A stretch of 11,995 nt of DNA from Candidatus Aminicenantota bacterium. Lineage in GTDB: Bacteria; Acidobacteriota; Aminicenantia; Aminicenantales; Aminicenantaceae. Under the pieces are notes generated by a model that worked only from the letters and a program-made list of their open reading frames with translations, had not been told where the DNA came from and did no database searches. This document shows positions 5,887-11,995 of this stretch, in pieces. The stretch is from assembly GCA_004378665.1 (NCBI GenBank), contig SOIA01000200.1, positions 1 through 11,995 of the forward strand, given 5' to 3'. Each line of letters begins with the position of its first letter. The stretch's first letter is position 1. Both the position numbers and the translations under genes were made by a program.

Positions 5887-6941
5887 TTTGTCACCTCTTT
5901 GTTAAATCTGGCCCAGAAGGCATCCGGCTTTTCACCGAGAAGAGCTTGTCCCACTGTTCGAACGTTGATGTCTACCGGGCAGGTGGCAATGCAGCGGCCA
6001 CATCCAACACAGCTTGGTTTTCCGTATTTTGAGATGTAAGCCTGTAACTTATGGGTATACCAAAGCTTCAGCCTGTCTGACCTTTTTTTCCTGAAATTTT
6101 CGCCGCCAGCGACTTCTGAATATTCTTCAAGCGTGCAAGCATCCCAGTGGCGGATTATTTTTCCATCCTTTCCACCCAAGAACTGTTTATCCATGATGTT
6201 GTAACAGTTGCAGGTTGGGCAGACATTGGAGCATGACCCACACGCTAAACAGGCATCACCCAATTTTTCCCAGAGTGGATCCCTGTATTTAAGCTCCATC
6301 AGGTCAGGCAGAGCGATGAATTTAATGTTCCACTTGTAAGCGTTGTCTCTCTCAGCCTGCCAGTTGATATAGGTCTGGATGTCTTGATCCTTTAAACCTT
6401 CATCAAAAAGCTCTGGCTTGAGCCGGATAAGATCATCCCCCTGGCTGGAGCCAATCCAGACAAGAAAGAAGTCTTTGAGGTCCGTGAAAAAAAGATCAAA
6501 GCCCTCTTCGATGACATGCGTATGCGTGGATTTAGCAAAACAGTATTCGTCAGGCCAGCAGGAAAGCCCCAGAATCAGAGTGTTTTTCCTGGCTTCGAGA
6601 TAATAAGGATCAAGATAGGCCTGTTTGAAAAAAGAGTCCAGGGTGAGCAACCCGTGAATATCGCAGGGGTGGATACCGAAAAGGATCTTTTTCGTGATGT
6701 GAGAGAAGTCTTCCTTGTAGCCTTTATCGGAGATGCTGAACATACTGAATGTGGGAGGAGTAAAAATTTTTTTGGGTGGGATAATGGTTCTCGTGGTTTC
6801 CAGTTCGATCTTTGATAAATCATCGATAATAGTAAATGCGTGCTTATCTCCTTTCTTTACCGGTGCCCAAAGATCGGCCTCCTCGGAAATGATTTCCAAG
6901 AAGGGAAACAGGTTGTCCTTTTTAAGTTTGATTATCCTCAT
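5883..6941 (-). CDS. hydB: Hydrogenase beta subunit, 4Fe-4S electron-transfer protein
   Basis: This 352-residue iron-sulfur protein belongs to the HydB/AsrA family, which links the flavin subunit to the hydrogenase core. Two ferredoxin-type motifs are clear: C231-x2-C234-x2-C237-x3-C241 (followed by PTCNC) and C311-x2-C314-x2-C317-x3-C321, fitting two [4Fe-4S] clusters. Additional cysteines in HPCDIHG (C93) and GLSCWPDEYC (C128, C134) may bind a further cluster, as the family's N-terminal half often does. There is no signal peptide or membrane segment, consistent with a soluble cytoplasmic complex. ATG 6941 follows AAAGGA at about 8 nt. It is the first gene of the four-gene operon, in the same beta-gamma-delta-alpha order as Pyrococcus sulfhydrogenase I. 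The expected leader is about 80 nt from the sigma-54 promoter. Confidence 0.95.
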   Translation of the reverse strand: MRIIKLKKDNLFPFLEIISEEADLWAPVKKGDKHAFTIIDDLSKIELETTRTIIPPKKIFTPPTFSMFSISDKGYKEDFSHITKKILFGIHPCDIHGLLTLDSFFKQAYLDPYYLEARKNTLILGLSCWPDEYCFAKSTHTHVIEEGFDLFFTDLKDFFLVWIGSSQGDDLIRLKPELFDEGLKDQDIQTYINWQAERDNAYKWNIKFIALPDLMELKYRDPLWEKLGDACLACGSCSNVCPTCNCYNIMDKQFLGGKDGKIIRHWDACTLEEYSEVAGGENFRKKRSDRLKLWYTHKLQAYISKYGKPSCVGCGRCIATCPVDINVRTVGQALLGEKPDAFWARFNKEVTK

Positions 6942-7031
6942 TTTTTGTTTCCTTTTGTTTTATTGTTTTTTTTGCCTTTCTTGGCATAAAATCGAAACAT
7001 TCATTCCTGCGGCTCTCGGAGATTTTTTCTT

Positions 7032-7048
7032 ATGCAAATTACATGCCT
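7032..7048 (-). promoter_or_regulatory. Sigma-54 (-24/-12) promoter of hydrogenase operon
   Basis: The minus strand reads AGGCATGTAATTTGCAT, with GG (7047-7046) and GC (7035-7034) exactly 10 bp apart. Apart from the first base it closely follows the sister promoter TGGCAT-N5-TTGCAT at 2067-2083. The transcript would start near 7022, giving a leader of about 80 nt before hydB. The rest of the 352-bp gap (6942-7293) holds the IHF-like site and palindrome listed separately and nothing else I can identify. Confidence 0.8.
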
Positions 7049-7084
7049 GTTAGACATAAAAAGATAGAAGTTCTGTTCCATCTT

Positions 7085-7097
7085 TAAGTTATTGATA
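7085..7097 (-). promoter_or_regulatory. IHF consensus site
   Basis: The minus strand reads TATCAATAACTTA, a full match to WATCAA-N4-TTR. It lies between the palindrome (centre 7171) and the sigma-54 promoter, its centre 44 bp from the -24 GG. This is the usual place for IHF to bend DNA and bring an NtrC-type activator to the polymerase. Confidence 0.62.
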
Positions 7098-7161
7098 AAA
7101 AATGAGATAGAATCTTACCATGAGAAAGAATCTCTCACGCGGGAACGAATAGGAAAAAAGA

Positions 7162-7180
7162 GTGGGGAATTTTTCCCCAC
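7162..7180 (-). promoter_or_regulatory. Perfect inverted repeat, putative activator binding site (copy 2)
   Basis: GTGGGGAATTTTTCCCCAC has the same two 8-bp arms as the site at 2195-2213. Three variable bases and TGTTCAA follow it (7184-7190), again as in copy 1. Its centre (7171) is 124 bp upstream of the -24 GG of the hydrogenase promoter. It is a likely enhancer for the sigma-54 activator encoded immediately upstream (stop codon at 7294). Confidence 0.8.
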
Positions 7181-7293
7181 ACTTGTTCAATTTTGACATA
7201 GCAGGAAACCTTGAGAGAGTTGAATTTCGAGTTTTCAGTTTTAGATTATGGATTCAAAATCGGAAAGTTTGGCGCGTTAACCTCTAACTTTTA

Positions 7294-8649
7294 TCATTGG
7301 ATTTCATATTTCTTAACTTTTGCCATTAATGTTTTGCGGTCGATGCCAAGAATTTTAGCTGTTTTGCTTTTGTTTCCGTGTTGAGCTCCAAGTACAGTTT
7401 TTATATATTCCTTTTCCACATCTTCAAGTGCTTTATACCTTCCTCCGGCAAGATGGAATAAAGAAGCAGTGGAGCTGATTCCATGATACATGAGATCCTC
7501 GAGTTGGATCTCATCGTTTTTTGAGAGGACCACAGCCCTCTCGACGGTATTCTCCAATTCCCTGATATTCCCTGGCCATTCGTATTCCATCAAATCTTTC
7601 TTGACCATTGGGGAGATGCTATTTATCTTTTTCCTGGCTCTTCTGCTGTACTTCTGCAAGAAATGTTCAACAAGAAGTGGGATGTCTTCTTTTCTTTCTC
7701 TTAAAGAAGGGAGATGAACTGGAACAACACTCAACCGGTAGAAAAGGTCTTCCCTGAATTTCCTTTTCCTTACCAACTCTACTAAATTCTCATTTGTGGC
7801 TGCCAGGATACGGACATCCACTTTTATGGGCTTTGTGCTTCCAACTCGTGTGACTTCTCGCTCTTGAATAACCCTCAAAAGGTTCGTCTGGATGTTAAGG
7901 CTGATATTGCTGATTTCATCTAAGAAAATCGTCCCTCCATTGGCAACTTCAAATCGTCCATGCTTTGTTTCATGGGCTCCTGTGAAAGATCCTTTAACAT
8001 GGCCAAAAAGTTCGCTTTCAAAAAGATTATCAACAAGGGCTCCGCAATCCACAACGACAAAAGGCGCATTCTTTCTTGGGCTACGGTTATGAATTTCTCG
8101 GGCAAGGAGTTCCTTTCCTGTGCCACTTTCTCCTGTGATTAGAACTGTACTCTCAGAAGGGCTTACACGTCTTATGATATCCAAGACTTTTTCCATCGCC
8201 TTGCTTTTCCCGATGACCATGTCAAATCTGCTTGTTTTATCAAGCTCTCCACGAAGATAGATGTTTTCGAAGAAAGTTCTTCGACTTTCCAAAGCTTTTT
8301 TGGCGACGACGCGCAGCTCTTCGGGACTAAAAGGCTTTGCCAAATAATCGAATGCCCCTTTTTTTATGGCTTCAACGGCAGATTCGATGGTTGCGAATCC
8401 AGTTATGATGATGACAGGCGTTTCTGGGTTTTCTTCCTTTATTCTTTTAAGGATTTCCATCCCATCAAGGCCTGGTAATTTCAAGTCAAGGAAGACAACA
8501 TGAAAGAATTCTTTTTTGAAAAGCTTCAGGCCCTCACTTCCATCTCTGGCTCCTTTGGCCGTATATCCCTCTTTCCCAAGGACTTGACTGCAGGAGTCTC
8601 TGATAGTTTCTTCGTCGTCTATGATCAATATATTGACTTTTTCAGTCAT
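7294..8649 (-). CDS. NtrC-family sigma-54-dependent response regulator
   Basis: This 451-residue transcription activator has the standard three-part layout. The receiver is residues 1-120 (D11/D12, phosphoacceptor near D55, T83, K105). The AAA+ ATPase is residues 140-370: Walker A GESGTGKE at 173-180, sigma-54 contact loop GSFTGA at 220-225, Walker B GGTIFLDEIS at 238-247, then a WPGNIREL segment. The C-terminal Fis-type helix-turn-helix is near 425-447 (KTAKILGIDRKTLMAKVKKY). The contact loop is GSFTGA rather than GAFTGA. The start overlaps the kinase gene by 8 bp, so the two are co-translated. It would bind as a dimer to an inverted repeat and hydrolyse ATP to open sigma-54 promoters. The paired palindromes before the hydrogenase and receiver/kinase operons are the obvious targets (inference). 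It parallels HupR/HoxA regulators of other hydrogenases but belongs to the generic NtrC/AtoC group. Confidence 0.95.
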   Translation of the reverse strand: MTEKVNILIIDDEETIRDSCSQVLGKEGYTAKGARDGSEGLKLFKKEFFHVVFLDLKLPGLDGMEILKRIKEENPETPVIIITGFATIESAVEAIKKGAFDYLAKPFSPEELRVVAKKALESRRTFFENIYLRGELDKTSRFDMVIGKSKAMEKVLDIIRRVSPSESTVLITGESGTGKELLAREIHNRSPRKNAPFVVVDCGALVDNLFESELFGHVKGSFTGAHETKHGRFEVANGGTIFLDEISNISLNIQTNLLRVIQEREVTRVGSTKPIKVDVRILAATNENLVELVRKRKFREDLFYRLSVVPVHLPSLRERKEDIPLLVEHFLQKYSRRARKKINSISPMVKKDLMEYEWPGNIRELENTVERAVVLSKNDEIQLEDLMYHGISSTASLFHLAGGRYKALEDVEKEYIKTVLGAQHGNKSKTAKILGIDRKTLMAKVKKYEIQ

Positions 8650-10627
8650 GTTCGATCTCTTTCACAACAGGGAGTTTAACAGTGAAAGCGGATCCTTTTT
8701 CAGGCTGGCTCTCAACTTCAATCGTGCCTTGATGTTTTTGGATAATGCTGTAACTTATCGCCAGACCCAGACCTGTGCCCTTCCCGACTTCTTTTGTGGA
8801 AAAGAAAGGCTCAAAAAGCCGTTTTTTGTCCTCTTTTTTTATGCCGTGTCCGGTATCGGAAAATTTGACTTCTATTAACGAGCCATCTGCATTCAGGGAT
8901 GACTCGAGAGTGAGCACTCCGTTTCCATCCATGGCTTCTGCGGCGTTAAGAATAATGTTAATGAATACCTGCTGGAGCTGGGCACTGTCCGCGACGATTT
9001 GGGGCAAGTCAGAGGCATAGGACTTTTTTATGGTAATGTTCTGGAAAAGGGCTTGACGTTCCATGATGGCTAGAGATCTTTCTATGATTTCGCTGATAAT
9101 AACAAGGGACATTTCAGGCTCTTTGGGACGGGCAAATTCGAGGAGGCCTCTCACTATGAGCTTACACCTCGAAGTCTCTTTGACTATCTTTTTCAGGTTC
9201 TCATAATACGGACTATCTTTATCTGTATCTTCAAGCAGCAGATGGCTGTAGATAAGTATACCTCCGAGGGGATTGTTAATTTCATGCGCAATGCCTGCTG
9301 CCAATTTTCCAAGAGAGGCGAGCTTTTCCGATTGAACGAGATGAGTCTGCATTTCTGTCAACTCTTTGGTCCGTTCCTCAACTTTTTTCTCCAGAGTTTT
9401 TCCCCATTCGACAAGCTTTTTATTCGCGGATTTCAGTTTAGCTGTCATCTGGTTGAAGGAATCAGCTAAATCGCCGATTTCATCTCCGGACTTCATTTCA
9501 ACCTTATGAGACAAATCCCCCCTGGCTATTTCTTGCGTAGCGATGACCATTTTCTGGAGGGGATTGATGATCCTGGTCGTTGAGAAATAGAGAATAACCA
9601 ACAAAAAGACAACACAGAGAAAGGCCATTGCCGTAAAAGTGAGCATGACTTGCGTGGTCGTATCTATATAAGGTCTTTCAAGCATGCCGACATAGAGGAT
9701 GCCGATTATTTTATTATCTATATCTTTGATGGGCTCATAGGCTGTGATGTACCAGTCATTGACCACAAAAGCTCTATCAATCCAAGGCTTTCCCTCCTTA
9801 AGGACAGCATTATTGACCTCTTTTGAGACTCTTGTCCCGATGGCTCTTTCTCCTTTTTCATTTATCACATTCGTGGAAATACGTAAATCATGCTGGAAAA
9901 TTGTGGCTGTTCCTTTATCTCGTCCTTTGTACTTTTCTCCCTTGTAAACGGTTTCTTTGACCCTGTCGACAATCTCGTAGTTGCGGTTGAGCAGTATTCC
10001 TCCATATAGGACGCCCAGGTGATTGCCGTATTCGTCCTGAACAGATGAAGCGGCTTTCAACATGAGGCCGTTCGTTTCTTCGTTATCAGGCCGGGGAGCT
10101 GCTTTTGGAGTATCAATAAATTCCATGTAAGCTTGATCTGCCAGGTCTTGCCCTTCTTTGAGGAGTTCATCGCGAGACACAATCTGTGGATGGGCGAGAG
10201 GACCTTTCTTGAGAGCCGATTTTATAATTTCATCTTGAGATTGATCATCCCCTATAACCTCTGGATTCCTGGTGCGAATGATCACTTTACCATTGTGATC
10301 CGTGAGAGTTAATACATCTAATCCATAATTTTCTCTCACTCGACTGAGAGACTTCAAGAGTATGTCTTTTTTTCTGCTTTTTATGGCTTCCTGAAGGCCC
10401 TCTCTCGCAGCCGTTAAATCGACAATTTCATTTATTTCTTTAAGCTTTTTGTTGAAGACCATCCAGGCCGCAGCAAGGTCATGTTTCACTTTCAGTTGAG
10501 CTTGGTCGATAATGGTCCTTTTCACCAATCGCCATCCCAAACTTAATGACAATAAGCCCCCTATAATAATGACAATAAGGAAACTAAGGATGAGCTTTGT
10601 TCTTAAAGATAAAGGGCGAAGTTTCAT
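8642..10627 (-). CDS. Membrane sensor histidine kinase with Cache-like domain
   Basis: This 661-residue sensor pairs with the NtrC-type regulator downstream (8-bp overlap). After a short cationic start it has a membrane helix (about 12-31), a large extracytoplasmic region (about 35-325) that looks like a Cache-type sensor (DNGKVIIRTRNP-like strand near 110-121, WYITAYEPIKD and IIGILYVGM near 292-315), a second helix (about 327-348), HAMP (about 349-402), a coiled linker, HisKA with H448 in GIAHEINNPLGG, and HATPase_c (N557/N561, DTGHG at 591-595, GTGLGL at 617-622). Cache domains usually bind small organic acids, amino acids or similar ligands; the ligand here cannot be read from sequence. 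There is no PAS or heme site and no H2-sensing hydrogenase partner, unlike HupT/HoxJ kinases. The ATG has no clear Shine-Dalgarno, but the membrane helix placement fits this start. Confidence 0.94.
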   Translation of the reverse strand: MKLRPLSLRTKLILSFLIVIIIGGLLSLSLGWRLVKRTIIDQAQLKVKHDLAAAWMVFNKKLKEINEIVDLTAAREGLQEAIKSRKKDILLKSLSRVRENYGLDVLTLTDHNGKVIIRTRNPEVIGDDQSQDEIIKSALKKGPLAHPQIVSRDELLKEGQDLADQAYMEFIDTPKAAPRPDNEETNGLMLKAASSVQDEYGNHLGVLYGGILLNRNYEIVDRVKETVYKGEKYKGRDKGTATIFQHDLRISTNVINEKGERAIGTRVSKEVNNAVLKEGKPWIDRAFVVNDWYITAYEPIKDIDNKIIGILYVGMLERPYIDTTTQVMLTFTAMAFLCVVFLLVILYFSTTRIINPLQKMVIATQEIARGDLSHKVEMKSGDEIGDLADSFNQMTAKLKSANKKLVEWGKTLEKKVEERTKELTEMQTHLVQSEKLASLGKLAAGIAHEINNPLGGILIYSHLLLEDTDKDSPYYENLKKIVKETSRCKLIVRGLLEFARPKEPEMSLVIISEIIERSLAIMERQALFQNITIKKSYASDLPQIVADSAQLQQVFINIILNAAEAMDGNGVLTLESSLNADGSLIEVKFSDTGHGIKKEDKKRLFEPFFSTKEVGKGTGLGLAISYSIIQKHQGTIEVESQPEKGSAFTVKLPVVKEIEHD

Positions 10628-10666
10628 TTTAGTTTTAACTGATGAGGAATGCTTATCTTAGAAATA

Positions 10667-10696
10667 ATTATACCTAAAATGAAGGACTCAATTCAA
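10667..10696 (-). promoter_or_regulatory. Sigma-70-like promoter before kinase-regulator pair
   Basis: The minus strand has TTGAAT (10696-10691) and a perfect TATAAT (10672-10667) separated by 18 bp, about 40 nt before the kinase ATG. This suggests the sensor and regulator are made constitutively, unlike the sigma-54 operons they probably control. No palindrome of the GTGGGGAA type is found here. Confidence 0.5.
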
Positions 10697-10715
10697 GCCG
10701 CAGCCCGTTATAGAA

Positions 10716-10748
10716 AGCATCTCCATTTCCGTGATAACAGGAGGTGCT
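10716..10748 (-). terminator. Weak hairpin after transporter gene
   Basis: On the minus strand AGCACCTCC and GGAGATGCT form a 9-bp stem with one mismatch around a 15-base loop, followed by TTCTAT. It lies 25 nt past the transporter stop and just before the kinase promoter. The short T-run and large loop make this a weak terminator candidate. Confidence 0.28.
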
Positions 10749-10772
10749 GTATGAGATTTTCTTTGGATTTCC

Positions 10773-11990
10773 TTATCGTCTGCTTTTGACCGGTTTTCGA
10801 CGCCACCAATTGGCAAGAACCGACCCTGAAATGTTCATCCATGGACCGAATATCGCAGGGGCCATTGCTGCACTGGCGCTCTTCAGGACTTCCATGGCAA
10901 TGCCGGATGCCATGCCGCCATTCTGCATGCCGACCTCAAAGCCCATGGTGCGGCAAGAGGTCTCATCCAACTTTGCTGCCCTACCGCCCCAGTATCCGAG
11001 GACATAGCCGATAAAGTTATGAATGATCGCCACAGCGATCAACGCTAATCCCACTGTTAAAAGTTTATCCCTGGATCGTGCAGTGATAATAGCGATGATA
11101 AAACAGATGCCAGACATTGAAACGATCGGCAGCGCCTTGTCCATCCAGTTTCCTGACCCCCTGAGCACGATGTTGACAATGAGCTTCGCTAATGCAACTA
11201 AACATATCAGTGCAAACCCGATGATTATTCCGTTCTTGAGCGTGGCCAGCGGCCCGAGAAAATCCTCTCGCAGAAAAATAGCTGCTGCAGAAAGGAAGAG
11301 GCTCGCGCTTGAAATGAGAGCCAGCGATACGGCTTTATTGGCCCACTTCGCTCGACTGTAGAGAATTCTGTTAGCGATTAGTCCCGCAAGTATCGGGATT
11401 ATGATCATATTGAATATCGAAAACATCATGGCCACAAAATCAATCGGCACGAGCCTTCCTGCAAGAACCTTCATCAATAAGGGGGTCATCAGCGGGGAAA
11501 TAAGGGTAGAGCAGGAGGTCATCGTGACAGAAAGTGCCACATTGCCGCCCGCAAGATACGTCATAAGGTTAGATGCAACTCCACCCGAACACGAGCCGAT
11601 TAATATCACACCCGCTGCAACCTCTGGATCAAAATTGAACAGCATGGCAAGGCTGTAACCTGCAAGGGGCATCACAGTAAACTGAAGAAATATCCCGATA
11701 AAAACAGGCCACGGCATGACAAACACTCTTCCGAAATCCTTTACATTCAGGGTGGTTCCCATACCGAACATAATAATCTGAATAAGAGGGACAATCAGAA
11801 ATTTCAGGTCGAATCTGAACCAAACTCCGAATACCGAAGGATAAAACATCGAAGCGGCAACAAACACAAAAACCCAGATGGTGAATGCAAAATTCTTGAA
11901 AAACGAATGGCCCATACAAAAAAGAGCAAGAGAAGCAAACAGAATGATAACAGGAAGGCCGACCTCAGAGCGATAACCCATGAGGAGCAT
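10773..11990 (-). CDS. BASS-family (bile acid:sodium symporter-like) transporter
   Basis: This is a strongly hydrophobic protein of at least 405 residues with about nine to ten membrane helices. Two family signatures are visible: GSCSGGVASNLMTYLAGGN (about 132-150) followed by ALSVTMTSCSTLISPLMTP, and FEVGMQNGGMASGIA (about 351-365). The Glu and Gln of the second (E352, Q356) match sodium-site residues of bacterial ASBT homologues. BASS proteins use Na+ to move organic anions such as bile acids, pyruvate, pantothenate or other carboxylates; the substrate here is unknown. The polar C-terminus (WWRRKPVKSRR) is probably cytoplasmic. The frame stays open to the window edge beyond ATG 11990, so the true start may lie outside. 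It precedes the Cache kinase in the same direction, so its solute might relate to the kinase ligand; this is speculative because a separate promoter lies between them. Confidence 0.9.
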   Translation of the reverse strand: MLLMGYRSEVGLPVIILFASLALFCMGHSFFKNFAFTIWVFVFVAASMFYPSVFGVWFRFDLKFLIVPLIQIIMFGMGTTLNVKDFGRVFVMPWPVFIGIFLQFTVMPLAGYSLAMLFNFDPEVAAGVILIGSCSGGVASNLMTYLAGGNVALSVTMTSCSTLISPLMTPLLMKVLAGRLVPIDFVAMMFSIFNMIIIPILAGLIANRILYSRAKWANKAVSLALISSASLFLSAAAIFLREDFLGPLATLKNGIIIGFALICLVALAKLIVNIVLRGSGNWMDKALPIVSMSGICFIIAIITARSRDKLLTVGLALIAVAIIHNFIGYVLGYWGGRAAKLDETSCRTMGFEVGMQNGGMASGIAMEVLKSASAAMAPAIFGPWMNISGSVLANWWRRKPVKSRR

Positions 11991-11995
11991 GACAA

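Noticed and set aside
5422..6039. 205-codon plus-strand ORF opposite the hydB/hydG genes
   Set aside because: It is a shadow of real genes on the other strand; its composition is low in plausible motifs and it has no ribosome-binding site.
6958..7000. Small hairpin (TGCC-AAGAAA-GGCA extended by T/A pairs) and a 14-codon ORF in the hydB leader, minus strand
   Set aside because: The stem core is only 4 bp and the ORF has no properly spaced ribosome-binding site; this does not support a riboswitch or attenuator.
7121..7137. TGAGA...TCTCA inverted repeat between the IHF-like site and the palindrome
   Set aside because: The 5-bp arms are short, and there is no matching element in the sister promoter region.

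Overview
The window is a compact, moderately AT-rich bacterial region. Every recognisable gene lies on the minus strand, so it reads from high to low coordinates. It suggests an anaerobic Gram-negative bacterium: it carries a cytoplasmic sulfhydrogenase-type (group 3b-like) [NiFe] hydrogenase, sigma-54 promoters with an NtrC-type activator, an IHF-like site, and REP-like GGGGACAGGCCCC / AAGAACCGTCCCC palindromes. A Desulfobacterota- or Aminicenantes-like source would fit, but no taxonomic marker is present and this is a guess.

Layout from right to left. (1) 10773-11990: a BASS-family (bile acid:sodium symporter-like) membrane transporter whose 5' end may lie outside the window. (2) 7294-10627: a two-component pair, a membrane histidine kinase with a Cache-like sensor domain overlapping an NtrC-family sigma-54 activator; a sigma-70-like promoter lies in front of the kinase. 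(3) 6942-7293: a regulatory region with a perfect inverted repeat (putative activator site), an IHF-like site and a -24/-12 promoter. (4) 2488-6941: a tightly coupled hydrogenase operon hydB-hydG-hydD-hydA. (5) 2042-2487: a non-coding region with two REP-like palindromes, then a second copy of the same regulatory layout. (6) 1-2041: an operon of two stand-alone receiver proteins and a soluble REC-histidine kinase cut by the window's left edge.

The most striking gene is the hydrogenase large subunit. After the canonical C-terminal DPCxxCxxH motif it continues for about 159 residues as what looks like a complete HycI/HybD-type (M52) maturation endopeptidase, with all three expected metal-binding residues. 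Normally a separate protease removes a short C-terminal tail at exactly this point, so here the 'tail' appears to be the protease. The small subunit has a second oddity: Asp replaces the second Cys of the proximal-cluster CxxC motif.

The regulatory logic is also visible. The hydrogenase operon and the receiver/kinase operon each have a GTGGGGAA-N3-TTCCCCAC palindrome with the same flanking TGTTCAA, an IHF-like element and a sigma-54 promoter at nearly identical spacing (palindrome centre to -24 GG: 124 and 122 bp; IHF-like centre to -24 GG: 44 and 43 bp). The simplest reading is that the Cache kinase and NtrC activator encoded between the transporter and the hydrogenase switch on both operons together. 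This would link a hydrogenase to a downstream phosphorelay whose REC-kinase receiver closely resembles that of the activator.
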